Assembly: GCA_027625915.1 (NCBI GenBank)
Contig: JANTQA010000070.1
Coordinates: 14,017,001 to 14,081,000, forward strand
Source: Anaeramoeba flamelloides
Taxonomy: Eukaryota; Metamonada; Anaeramoebidae
Direction: 5' to 3'
DNA: 64,000 nt
Part shown: positions 44,101-55,251 of the stretch, one piece after another
Position numbering within the stretch: position 1 is the first letter of the stretch
Layout of the letters: each line of letters opens with the position of its first letter
Position numbers and translations under genes: made by a program
The notes under the pieces: model-generated
Seen by the model: only the letters and a program-made list of their open reading frames with translations
What the model was told of the DNA's origin: nothing
The model's database searches: none

Positions 44101-44825
44101 ATGAAATTCAAAATTTAAGCCTGGTTAAAATTCAAATTTGGGATTGAATAATAAACACTAATAAAATTGAATTTTCTGGGATTTTTAGCAGTACTAAAAT
44201 TTTTTCGTTCATGTAAAACAGACTTGAAGATTTTAGTTATAGTTTTAATCCAGTTTGAGGAATTTCAGTTACATCATAATTGATCTATGAAAAAAAGTAA
44301 AAAAAAGAATTGAAAAATAATCTTTTTTCACAACCATTTTACAATTAAAATCCATTTGTCAATTTTTTTGTGGACAGTAAAAGAATTTTCTCAAAAACAA
44401 TCTTCGTTTTTATAACTAAAGAACAGGTGTCAAAATTTTTGGTTCAGAATGAATGGATTTGGTTTGACTTAAAATTATCAGAAGGCCAATTAAAAAAAAA
44501 AAAAAAAAAAAAAAGACAAACCTTCACAATTAGTTCCTTTTCCGATACTATTCAAAATATTACTATGATCAACAAGAAACACCTTTTCGTCAACGAAAGT
44601 CCTCTTGTCTCGTAAAGGTGGCTTTTCAATATTGAGTTTATTAAGAATTCTGATTGTAAATTGATCTGGATATCTTAAGATTAAAGGTTTGGCTTTGAAA
44701 CCAAAATGCTTGAGGAGTTGGTTGGCCATTAAGGTTGAGATCACGCTATCAACGTCAGGATATAAATGGCCGGTAACATAAATTGTTTGGTTTAAGAATC
44801 TTTTATTGGGTTTGGGAAAGTACAT
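41200..44825 (-). CDS. Family II (DHH-DHHA2) manganese-type inorganic pyrophosphatase
   Basis: Soluble enzyme expected to hydrolyse pyrophosphate, driving biosynthesis forward; family II is typical of bacteria. Two exons, 44825-44522 and 41840-41200, with phase-1 intron GTTTGT..ATAG of 2681 bases. Product 314 residues, close to the usual 305-315. Metal-site motifs are present in order: GHLYPDVDS (19-27), DH in FLVDHSN (86-87), VDHH (106-109, formed just after the splice) and AVDTS (158-162). The DHHA2 half has the spacing of bacterial PpaC, but the substrate-binding SRKKQ motif reads GRGNT (293-297): Arg is kept and the neighbouring Lys is lost. So activity may be altered, or it may act as a Prune/PPX1-like relative. 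The GHxxPDxDS motif argues for pyrophosphatase over exopolyphosphatase (GNExxDLDS). Start MYFPKP gives family length. Confidence 0.87.
42825..43453. mobile_element. Inverted-repeat element (TTTGAGTGAAATG family), copy 1
   Basis: Homologous to 61608-62169: shared TTTCCTAAAGAAATTGAGAA, TGCCCAAAAATTTTTT, GTTTGTTCAGG and the end CCTTTGAGTGAAATG. The left end has a matching inverted CGCATTCAAAG. Non-coding, with a T-rich centre. Confidence 0.65.
43451..43955. mobile_element. TTAAGGACTACGTT-family element, copy 2
   Basis: Starts with TATGGACTACGATCCCATC and ends CCTAGCCCTTAAT. Homologous throughout to 48409-48937 and 20060-20542. Directly abuts the previous element. Confidence 0.68.
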
Positions 44826-45719
44826 CAATAGAAGAAAATAAAATTTCAAAAAATAATGAAAAAATAAATATTTTCTTTTTACTTTTTTTAATTTCTTGGA
44901 GAAAAGGAAACTTTGAAAATACCTAGAAGAAATTCTAATAACAATGACCAAATCTTGACAAATGTTCAAAAGATGTTGTATTCAGTGTTTACTTTTCGAA
45001 AAAATAATTCACAATCGAAAAATTAAAACTCAAAAGTTTGGATTATTTGAAAACATTTAAGGATGAAGTTTGCAATTCACAAAATTGTCTCAAATGATTT
45101 TGAACCAATTCCATTATAATTATGAAGGTACGTTAATGAAGATATTCTCCAATTTTGATCAAAATTGCATTTGTAGTCATTTTTTTATGGAAAATGAACA
45201 AAAAACTAGAGATACATAAACTCTAACAGCCTTCTTAAGAAACGTAAAAATGAAAAAGAAAAATAATCACGATTTTTGAGCTTGAAAAATGAAGATCAAT
45301 TCAAACACTCTTGCTAAACGACTATCACTTTTTGAAGATATTATGTATATGAGTTTTAATATGGAGTTGCTTTAATTTTTAATTTAAACAGAAATCATTC
45401 AGTTTCTACAAAGGAATTGTGATTTTCTCTTAGTTTTTTTGGTTTTCGTTCTTTTTGTTTTTTTCTTGATTTGAAGTCTCAATTAGGGTCTTTGGGATAT
45501 TTTTTATTTTATTTTATCTTTTGAAAGAATCTACATAACCTAAAACTTGAAACATGTTGTTATTTTTATGTTTTGAGTTGTTTTGTTTCTCCCGAAAAAC
45601 TATTTTATTAGTTTCAATATAAATTGGACTGGTGTCGTTATGGTAAATGTATTGTGGAATTTTACATTCACTAATTAATCTAAAAAAATTTTTCAAAAAA
45701 GAACAAAGTTTTTTTATTT

Positions 45720-46970
45720 AAACTAAAAATATTTTTTCTATTTAGTTGAGAAAAAATGATCTTTCTTTTTTTAAGATTGAGGATTTTGGTAAATTTTAGA
45801 TAAAACTAAACACATTACCGTGCCTTTTATCAACTGTTTCTTGGTTTAAAAATAACAAAGAACAATTCATTAAAAATTTATGATTTTCTCCATTTTGACA
45901 TTTTCAACAAAAACCGAAAACAATTAAACCTTAATTCACAAATAAAAAACAATCGTAGGTTATTCTCAAAAAGACCAAATAATTTAAAATTTTAACTTAA
46001 GGTATTTTTGTCTACAAATAAGAAGTCTAAAATCAAATTATGTTGTTATTGAGCCTAACTACATTGGTGCATCTTTCGAATGCCACTAAAAAATCAATTA
46101 GTTACGTTTTAATATTTATTGATGTCATCAATTTGAAAATAATCCTATTATTAGGAAAAATACAAGAATTTCAGAATAAAATCTACATTTCGCAGCAAAT
46201 CTAAAGATAAAATTATCAATAATTCAGACTACAAAGTTGAAAAATATCTTTCTTAAATTTGTGTCGAAATATAGATTAATAGCTAAAAATACATTTTTTA
46301 TTAAAAAATAAATTAATTAAAGAATTGAATTTTTTGACAAATTATTTCTGAAATATTCGACATATATTGATGTTATAATTAGTTTTATCAAAAGGAAACA
46401 CAATTAACCAGTCTTTGTTTTTTATGTTTATGATTATTATAATAATCTTTAAAATTAAAAAAATCTAAAAATAGTTAATTTTGGAAGTACATAATATGAA
46501 TTATAAAATCCCTGAATACTTTTATTTTGGTTACTATTTTTAGATTTCAAAAAGGAATTAAATAAAATAATGTTTAAAATGAAAATTTTAATTGTGAACA
46601 TTAAGAAGAAATCTAATAATTTATTGTTCAATAATATTTATCATAAATTTTTTAGCTATGGTGCACTAAAATATTTTACACCCAATAATAACCTACTTTG
46701 ATTAAAGAGAAATTTATACTCAGAAAAATCCCTTAAATCGAAATTTACTTAATAAGTTGATTTTCCAAACCTTATTTGCCATTTTTTAATACGAGGTTAT
46801 CAAAATTCTGACATTTACAGTAAAAATTCATTTTTCCCCTATTAGATCTCACTTAATAAATATTTTTGAGATTTTATAACCCCAAAAAACTCTGTCTAAT
46901 ACACGTGTACTAAAATTTACAATGAAAAACATAGTTGTTAAAGAATACTTTTTTTATATGATTTATTCTG
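45720..46970. repeat. Dispersed repeat shared with 31500-32040, with 0.8 kb extra
   Basis: The ends match the PSS-intron copy: AGTTGAGAAAAAATGATCTT near 45745 and the TAGATCTCAC..TTTTTGAGATTTTATAACC block near 46845-46880. The middle (about 45970-46770) is absent from the other copy and may be a separate insertion. Confidence 0.5.
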
Positions 46971-47834
46971 ATGGGTAACCAAGGATTTCACGATATAGAG
47001 TTTCCAATAGCACTTTTTTCAAATTGGGTAAAAATACTATCATCAAAACATAAAGGGTGCAGAAAAGTTGAATCCATATTTCAAAAAAAAAAAAAAGGTG
47101 TGTTTGATTCAAATTCCTCTTCGATAACTGATCACATAAACAAGCAATAGACTAATAAGTAAATATGATGTTCGTTACTTAAAGTTCTATTAATTAAAAA
47201 AGAAAAATTTAAAAATAAAGGATCAAATTGATAAATTTATCTCAAAAAATAGAGTTAATTTGTTAGAGAAAATGTATCCAGAAAAAAATAACCACAATAA
47301 AAAATCTCTTTAAAAATGAAAAAAATTACAAAATAAATTGACTAATTCAATTCATATTTTAAAATTTATTTAAAAAACCAAGTATTTTACCTTCAAAACT
47401 GATTGGATTTTATGTATACTATTGGGTAGCGTATTGGGATGTTCTATTGGAACAAGAAGAAAAACAATTATGGTTTATATTTTGAAACATAGATTAATTA
47501 CTATTGTACAGCATTATTTTGTTCACTGTATGATTTATTCTCATTTTAAAACAAGAATTTCAGATCCACTTGAAATGTCTAGAAATAATATAATTTCCTT
47601 TCAATTACAACACCTTTTAGATTATAGACGATTCTGTTGTGAGATTAACCCCTTAAATTTTCAAAGTTAATACTTTTTTTCAAATTGTTGCTTTTTTTCC
47701 TTTTAAATTGATAAAAAAAAAATTAATTATCAAATAAAACGATCCAGAAAATCAAAACAGGAAATTTCTAATTAATATTATTCAAATTGAACCCTAACAA
47801 AGATTCGGAAAATAAATGGTAAATATTTCTAAGG

Positions 47835-48258
47835 TGGTGTTCTGGAAAAAAAGTGCAACACTGTTTTTTATTGGTAACATTAAAAGAAAATGAAAAGGTA
47901 AGATCAATTGATAAAAGAATAAATAAATAAATAAAACAAAATGAAGGATTCATCACAATAACAGTTTTTTTGATACTATCTTTTGGTTGATATTTTTCTT
48001 TGATTAATCAATTATTAAAAACTTGCTGAAAAAAATTGACTATTTTTGAGATCTCCAAAAACACTTCAACAATTTCGATAATAAAGTAGATTTAAATTGT
48101 TTTTTTTGGTTTGATTGAAAATAATATAATGGATTATTATTTGAACTTAATTGATTTATTTTTATAATTGTTTTCTATAATTTCTGTGATTCTATTAAGG
48201 TTCCCAATGAAAAACCATATTTAACTTTTTTCCCCTATTTCACTTTTTTTCATGAAAG
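47835..48258. mobile_element. MITE, GGGAACCTTA family, copy 3
   Basis: Left TIR GGAAAAAAAGTGCAACACTG; right in reverse GAAAAAAAGTGAAATAGGGG followed by TTCATTGGGAACCTTAAT. Homologous along its length to 16833-17250. Confidence 0.75.
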
Positions 48259-48408
48259 GTTATTTATAAATTCAATTATTTTTTGAAAACTTATTGTTAG
48301 TTACTGAATAATCATTAAATATTAAATCCATGGCTCTTTTAAACTGAGTTAGAATTGGGTTTATTAAATCTAAAACATAATAAATAATATTTTAATACAG
48401 TTTTGTTC

Positions 48409-48937
48409 GATGCTTAAGGACTACGTTCCCACCCTTGGGGGGTTTGATTAATTGTGTTATTTCACCTTCGCTTCTCAAAAAAATTTTTCACACAAAAGAA
48501 ATTGGACAAAAGAAAAAAAAAAAACATTTTTTCTCATCTTTACCTTTTCACGTAGACTATTTTTCTTTGTTATTCAATGAAAAGGAAAATTGTAAATAAC
48601 AAAAAAAATAATTGCAAAAAATTGACTTTGGGGATTTTCAAGTGCATTTCAATTTTTGGAACATTTCAAACTTGTAAAAGCTAATTTAAAAGCTATTTAG
48701 AACAGCTCTAGAAAATAGTGTGAGTTCCGAAAGTTGAAATGGAAATTCTAAAATATTAAAATCAAAATTTAGCATGAACTAACAAGGTAAAAATTATGAA
48801 AATTGTTGAAATTGTGAAAATTTCACATTTTTTCGAAAAGAAATTCTCGTTGGACAAATATTACTTGGATTTCATAACTTATCAAGGGTGATTTTATCGA
48901 TTATTTCACTGTTTTCACCTAAAAACGTAGTCCTTAA
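48409..48937. mobile_element. TTAAGGACTACGTT-family element, copy 3 (best ends)
   Basis: Left end TGCTTAAGGACTACGTTCCC, right end ACGTAGTCCTTAAT, an inverted repeat of about 14 bases. About 530 bases, non-coding. Its right end is only about 145 bases from the exportin-7 start codon, so it must form part of that gene's upstream region. Confidence 0.74.
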
Positions 48938-49080
48938 TATATTATTACTTGTCTCTTATTTTCAAAATTGATTTTAAGAAATATTTCTTGTTGCTGGAAA
49001 CTCTTTCTCATTGTTTTGGATTCAAAGGCAAAATAAAATCTTTGAAAACTCTCATTTTCTTACATTTTTTTCATGGGACA

Positions 49081-51549
49081 ATGATGAACAAAATAGCTTC
49101 TTTTCAACAGCTAGCTAAAAATTTTTATTTAGAAACCGACAAAGAACTTCGTACTAGCATTGAGGAAGAATTGATACGTCTTGTTGGTGATGTCAATTCG
49201 ATCGAACTCTTTTCCGAGATCTTAACAAATGATCCTACAGACTATTCCTTAATGTTATGCTTTACTCTCTTAAAAGAATTTTCTCTTCGGCACTGCCGTA
49301 CAATTGCACTTGAGGACCAAGAGCAATTTACAAACCATTTGTTGAATTATTTAAAGGAATGCGGATCGACTTTCCCAAGGATCATACTACAGCAGTGTGT
49401 TTCTGTGTACGCTGTACTTTTGAAATTAAACTATTTAAAAAACCAAAAAGCAAAGGAGAGCATATATGAAACGTATGAAAAGCTCTTTTTTGAAACACTC
49501 ATTGAGTCCGATTATATCTTGGATAATTTGAAAGAGAATGACTTGGCTCAAATTCTTATTGGTTTACAGCTTGTTGAGGGTGTTTGTCACGAATTTAATT
49601 ATTTAATTGATAATCAGGAAACACAATTACAGCACCGAAAGAAAATCTTATCATTTCGTGACAATATTGTGTTGCCAATCTTTGATTTAATCTTACAGAT
49701 GATCAAATCCATCCAGTTCCAATTTTCTAATCATGGCAAAAAGAGTAGCCAATTTACAATCCAAATCGATAACGATCTCTATTGTACGGATAATCTCATT
49801 AGGAACAGCGGCAATAATAATTCTGATCTTGTGAATGAAAAACAAGATTTCCTAAATTACTCCTTTTTACAACTGCCAAACAACCAACTGGTCATTGAGA
49901 TCATTACTAAATGTATAAAATGTTTAAATACAATTTTTTCATTTAATTTTTCTGGCTTTTTGTCAAATTTAGATACAGACCCCGACAATTATTTGCTAAC
50001 ATTCCCGCAAAGGTGGGTTGAAAAATATTCAATTTTGAATATCTATCAATTGATCTTTCGGCTTTTCCAAACCATACCGAATCAAGAAAAGAACGAAAGC
50101 AGTGCCGATATAATCGAATTATTAATGAAGTGTCTTGCCATTTTGAGTTCTGTGCGAACCAATTTTTTTGATAGTGATGAAGAAAGAAAGAATTATTTAA
50201 ATTTCTTGATTTATAGCTTGATGATCATGAACGAGAATGAAAATTATTATTTTTCCAAAAATACATTAATTGATTTTTGTAGAATGAATTATAAAATTAC
50301 CTTCACTTCTCATTTTTTTCAGACCATCTCAAATAATGATCTAAAAAATTGGTTAAATACATTATTTAGTTTCACTTTAAAACTTTCAAATAAGATGGGC
50401 TATGATAATGAACTTTATTATTATTTATTAAACACTTGGAGAAAGGTTTTACGGAAATATTATTTTAATTCAAGGTGTATATTAGAAAAGAATAAAACTA
50501 TTTACAACAACAATATCAATAAGACCAACGAAATCTTTTTAAATATTGAATTAAATGAAATGATGATCGACTTGGCTTTATTTTTTTTAAGGAACAAATT
50601 AGAAAAGTCTGATTTTTTAGAATTAGATTACAATTCATTTTTTAATAACGATTCAAATTTAATTAACGAAATGAATAATATCAGTTTTTTGGCCAGGTTA
50701 AATTATTCTAATGCCTTTATTCATTCATCAGAATACTTTAATGCAAATATCCTCCAATTAAAAACAAATTTGAATGAAAAAAATACATTCTTAAAAATTT
50801 CAATATTAATCATTTATTTTGGCTGTTTAATTTCAAAAACAAAACTTAAGAATTATTTTATAAAGAATAAGAAGAATGAAGATGATAATTTCAAAGAAAA
50901 ATTACAATTAGAAAAAGAAAGAAACGAAGAATTCATTAAGGAAGAAAAATTTTTATTAATTGATTCTGAATTATTATTAAATATTTTACAAACATGCCAT
51001 TTAATTGAAAATATCAAGGATAATAATGAAATTAATGACATGGATAATTATATTGAAATTCTAGAATTAAGTATAATATTTTTTTTGGAAAAATTTGTTA
51101 AAATTTATATCTTTTCACAACCAAAAATTATTGAAATCTTTTATAATAATTTACCAGAAATTAACGAAAGCATAAAATCAAAATATTACCAAATCCTGTA
51201 TTTTATTTTTAAAAAGATAATTTGGAATCTAAAAAACTATGCAAATAATGAAAGAATCATTTATAAAAATTTACAATTATTCAAGATTTTAATTGAAAAA
51301 AATTCAATGAATTCAGAAATATTTTGTTTAAATGAATTTAAAATTTTATTCAACAATCTTTATTCAAATAAATTTTTATTTTTAAAAAAAACAAATTTAA
51401 AATTAAAAAAAATTAGAATATTATTTTATCAATGCCTCGGGGAATTGGTTTTCTTAGAAAATAGAGAAAGTAAATTTGAAAATAAATTTAATAATTTTAT
51501 TCAACTTTTTGATACAAGTTTTAATTTAATATTTGATAAAAATTTAAAT

Positions 51550-51597
<48 letters not shown>

Positions 51598-52833
51598 CAT
51601 AATCATAATCATAATAATAATAGAAATTTATCTGAAAGTCAATATAATGAGATAATATATTTTTTGAAAGATTTGAATGGTTTCATTTCTGCTTGTAAAT
51701 TTGATTGGCAATTTGAAATATTATTTAATTGGTTTTATCCAGAAAAAGTTGAATTATTAAATATTTTTTTTCATGTCCAATTCGATGAATACACCCCAAT
51801 TATTTTGAATAATTTGTTAAAATTTTGGTATCAATTCATTTCGTTAACTATTTTAAATTCTGGAAAAATCAAAAAAAATACAAAAAATCATTATAATTCA
51901 CCAAATGAAATAATAATTTGTAAATTAATGTGTAATGTTATACAAAACAGTTTGGAAATAATTTTTAATAATAATGATAATGATAATAATATTAATAGTA
52001 ATAATACCATTAATAAGAATAATAATAATAATAATAATAATAACACCGACCAATATAATTACGATGATGACGATTGTTATCTAATAAAATATAAAACGTT
52101 ATCCATCTGTCAAAATATTTTCATCTCTTTAATAGAAAACTGCTCGTTGAATTTTGGTTTATTCATCGCATTTGGAGATAAATGTTTAATAAATGCAATA
52201 AATATAATTTTTAATATTTCAGAAACTCTAAGCCATGACAAACTTATATTAAATCCGAAATTAACTTTAATTTTTTTTACATTTTTGGAAACATTCTCAA
52301 AAAAATATTTAAGAATCCTAATTACTCGAAATTCAGATAGCTTTAAAACTGTAATTAATTTAATTATTAAAGGGTTATTATTAAAAAAAAAATTAATTTA
52401 TCAAAAATCCTGTAATTTTATATCAAAAATTATTTCATTTTATTATGCTAATTATAACGATCGCAATTTTAAAAATGAAGACACTAAACAATTATTAATA
52501 AATTTAGATAACAAATTAAATGAAAATTCTTTTAATTTTCTCCAGATAATGAAAATTTTCTTAGATTCTTTGATATATGATAAAGAAATTTGTATATGGG
52601 AACTTTCCAATTCCTTGCTACCTTTATTTTTAAGTTTCGAAGAGCACTTTCATCAATTAAAAATTGATTATGTTTTTTTTTTGAATAAAGAACAAAGGAA
52701 AACCGTTATTCAACTTTTTAACTCTATTTATTTCAATATAGAAAATACACTTGAAAATGAAAATTTAGCATTATTTCGAGAACATTTGGCTTCATTTCGT
52801 TTTAAAATTAGGGAAAATGGCTATTTATTTTAA
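49081..52833 (+). CDS. XPO7: Exportin-7 (RanBP16-type karyopherin)
   Basis: Nuclear transport receptor of the importin-beta superfamily that carries proteins across the pore with Ran-GTP. Intronless, 1250 residues from MMNKIASFQQLAKNFYLETD; the human protein is about 1087. An in-frame Met at 48949 would add 44 residues with no family match, so 49081 is preferred. HEAT-repeat sequence matches XPO7 throughout: HRKKILSFRDNIVLPIFDL, LTFPQRWVEKYSILNIYQLI, SSVRTNFFDSDEERKNYLNF, GLFIAFGDKCLINAINIIF and, at the end, LFREHLASFRFKIRENG (human FTQNLSAFRREVNDS). Extra length comes from Asn-rich inserts at about 825-845 and 962-995, coded by AAT repeats and likely loops between helices. Base composition becomes more AT-rich from 50200 onward. 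This is the only long intronless housekeeping gene here with close repeats on both sides. Confidence 0.93.
51553..51616 (+). repeat. AAT trinucleotide array in exportin-7
   Basis: About fifteen AAT codons in a row and then mixed AAT/CAT encode an Asn run followed by alternating His-Asn. A second, shorter AAT/GAT array lies at about 51966-52045. Triplet length keeps the frame. Confidence 0.92.
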
Positions 52834-53010
52834 AAGAATAAGAACATTGCTCCCCATTTTAGTATTATTATTAACTTATGATACAATTAAATACTATTTG
52901 CATTTTTTTTGATATTTTCTTTGAAATATAGTAATTGTAAATTTTTTAAAATTATTTATTTTATTTTTGATTATTATTGTTTTGAAATAGATTAAAATAT
53001 TTTTTTTTTA

Positions 53011-53923
53011 CTTGGATTAATTCGTGTATTACCGAAATATGTAAAATAAACAGAAATACACCAATTCTTATTTACAAAACAGATTTTAAAATAGAATATC
53101 TGATAATTATTATCAATAAAAAGAAATTTAAATTCAAAAAGAAATTAGGAAATTTATCTATGCCTAATTTAGAAAAATTAATAAAATTTAATCAAAGAAT
53201 AAATAATAAAATCAATTGGAATTCAAAAGATTATCGAACTAAAAAAAGAAATATACAAATACACATATAACGAGTTGTTGAATTTTACAAGTTGGAAGTG
53301 TCGTTAGGTTTTTTTTAATTTTTGAAATAAAAAGAAAATTTTTGAAATTTTCAGTTTATTTCTTGAATTAAAAAAAAAACGCCGTTAGCTTTTCCAGAAT
53401 TCAAAAGAATGGAGAAAAATCAAAGATTTTGCTCAATTCTTAAAAATTCTGGAAAAGCTAGGCACTTAAGACACTTGACAGTACTCTACAAAAATATTTT
53501 ACAATAATTAAAAATCAAAATTATTTAGTTAAAACTCAAAAATATTTAAGTTATCCCTCAAGCTCAACAATTCTAAAATTCAGAGCATTCACTAGCTGCT
53601 TAAATAGATATTACTATGTAATTAATATAAATTCAAATAAATTTTGTCCTTTATGTTTAAAGTATAAACAGAAGGAAATTATAGAAAATATTGATCATTT
53701 TTTATGGATATGTCCTTTTTATGAAAATGATAGATTAATTTTCCAAAATGAATTAAAAGAAATAAATCTTAATGAAATAATTTTATACTGTGATAGTTTG
53801 AAATTATTTTCATTGATTAATAATCGTGAAATCGTTGATTTTCGGCTTAAATTTAACTTCGGGAATTTAAGTCTAGTGGCAACTAGAGTATAATTTACAC
53901 TTCTTCAATAATAAAAAAAAAAA
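53011..53923 (+). mobile_element. LINE 3' end, 5'-truncated, plus strand, with an insertion
   Basis: Same family as 32320-33785. It begins near TWINSCITEICKI and includes NTPILIYKTDFKIE (other copy HSPRLIYKTEAKID), KYFTIIKNQN, STILKFRAFTSCLNRYYYV and the knuckle CPLC..HFLWIC. The reading frame ends near 53893, 17 bases before a run of 15 A. The flanks carry the same 17 bases, AAAATATTTTTTTTTTA (52994-53010 and about 53924-53940), taken as target-site duplication; it is simple sequence but matches exactly. A modular hairpin repeat at 53300-53489 interrupts the coding region between YKLEV and QKYFTII. Confidence 0.87.
53300..53489 (-). repeat. Modular hairpin repeat, copy D, inserted in a LINE
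   Basis: Read on the minus strand: tags GTAGAGTACTGTCAAGTGTC and AAGTGCCTAG, a CTTTTCCAG..CTGGAAAAG cassette, spacer CTAACGGCG, a GAAATAAACTG-type cassette, and the end CCTAACGACAC. The LINE protein match stops at one side and resumes at the other with no residues missing, so about 190 bases were gained here. This gives the unit's natural boundaries: tags at one end, CCTAACG at the other. Confidence 0.85.
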
Positions 53924-54275
53924 AAAATATTTTTTTTTTAAGGGATCAGTCTTCCAGTAACAGAGAGCAAGATTTTAAAATATGTTATCATAGATATTAT
54001 AGACTTAAAAATTTTATATATTACATGTGTCAAAAAATTCTGATTGACAAAGAAAACTAAGAAAAGAAATTTTTTTTCAGTGAGATCAAATTTTTTTCCC
54101 CATTTTTTTAGAAAAATAAAAGGTTAAATTATTTTTATTTCTTACAATATAAAATGTTTTTAATATCTTTGATATTATTCAAAATAAAGAATCATTATTA
54201 ATTTTGTCTTTAGTAAATGATAAAGAAAATTATGTTTTTTTAGTGAAATTTCTAAACAAAAATTTAAAAATTCAG

Positions 54276-54645
54276 GCTGTGCTGTAGAGTGTCATCAAGT
54301 TCCTGGTGTTTTTTTTAATTTAATAAATAAACTGAAAAATAAATAAATTTTCAGTTTATTTCAAAAATTAAAAAAAAAAAAAACAGAAGTGCCGCCAAGT
54401 GCCGAGTAGTGCCTAGGTTATCCAGAATTCCAAAGAATTTAATAAAATCTTTGATTTAACTCAATTCTTTTAAATTCTGGAAAACCTAATGAGGGTTTTT
54501 TTTAATTTTTGGAATGTAAAGAATATTAAATAAATTTTCTATACATTTCAAAAAGTAAAAAAAAGTGAATGGCAATTTTCCAGAATTCAAAAAAATAGAG
54601 AAAAATCAAAGATTTTGCTCAATTCCTTTAAAAAAAAAAATAAAC
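54276..54645. repeat. Modular hairpin repeat, copy E
   Basis: Two tag blocks (GCTGTAGAGTGTCATCAAG near 54281 and AAGTGCCGCCAAGTGCCGAG near 54386). Cassettes: AAATAAACTGAAAAT / ATTTTCAGTTTATTT, a CCAGAATT..AATTCTGG pair, and GGAATGTAAAGAA..TACATTTC. The last CTTTTCC-type cassette is cut off. Same parts as copies A to D. Confidence 0.83.
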
Positions 54646-55219
54646 ACTACCTCTCAGGGTGGGGTGCTAAGTACATCAATTTATATTTTTTTACTATTTG
54701 AAGTATTTTTTGTTTTCTTTTTTTTAGTTTATAGGTCTTTCTTTTTTATCTTAAGTAGTCTAACTATTAGAGCTTTTATGAAAACTTTTAGACAAAAACA
54801 ATAAATCACATAATTTTGGTTAATTAAATTAAAGAGTTTCTGTGTATATTCCAAAATCATCATAAGGGAATTGTTTTCTCTATTTCAGTTTTATTAGATG
54901 ATTATATAATTTTGAAAACTATAAGGTATTATCTATCAAAATAAATTTTCAAAAGTTAAATTAAATTAAAATTCACCCATCTGTTCCTATTTCTGGTATT
55001 TTTTACCCGAAAAAATACCTTTTTTTCTTGACTAGTAGCTTTTAAAAAAGGGGGTAGTAAACTATTTTTCAAAAAATTTGACTAACTTTATACTGTTAAT
55101 GGAAGTTTTTTTGAGGGTTTATCCTGCATTCTTATCAAAAAACATTTTCAAATTTCTGGATCAATTATTATTTTTTCAAATTTCTGTTTTTACTTTTATT
55201 TTTCTTTATTTTTTTTTTT

Positions 55220-55251
<32 letters not shown>

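Larger units (their letters stand above)
41841..44521 (-). other. 2.7 kb intron of the pyrophosphatase gene
   Basis: Splits the coding sequence between CE and VVGIVDHH. It contains two adjacent repeat elements, 42825-43453 and 43451-43955, placed end to end. The remainder is AT-rich with no recognised ORF. A run of about 22 A near 44492-44514 lies directly next to the donor on the plus strand, i.e. a T-run just inside the intron. Confidence 0.85.
44826..49080. other. Divergent intergenic region between pyrophosphatase and exportin-7 genes
   Basis: Contains repeats (45720-46970, 47835-48258, 48409-48937). Two short ORFs have moderately gene-like composition: 45696-45514 minus (60 codons) and 47422-47670 plus (82 codons, rich in His, Arg and Cys). 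Neither matches a family I know, so they are not called. Confidence 0.5.

Noticed and set aside
48949-49080. Upstream start of exportin-7 at 48949
   Set aside because: The extra 44 residues have no counterpart in exportin-7, and the family N-terminus begins at MNKIASFQQL.
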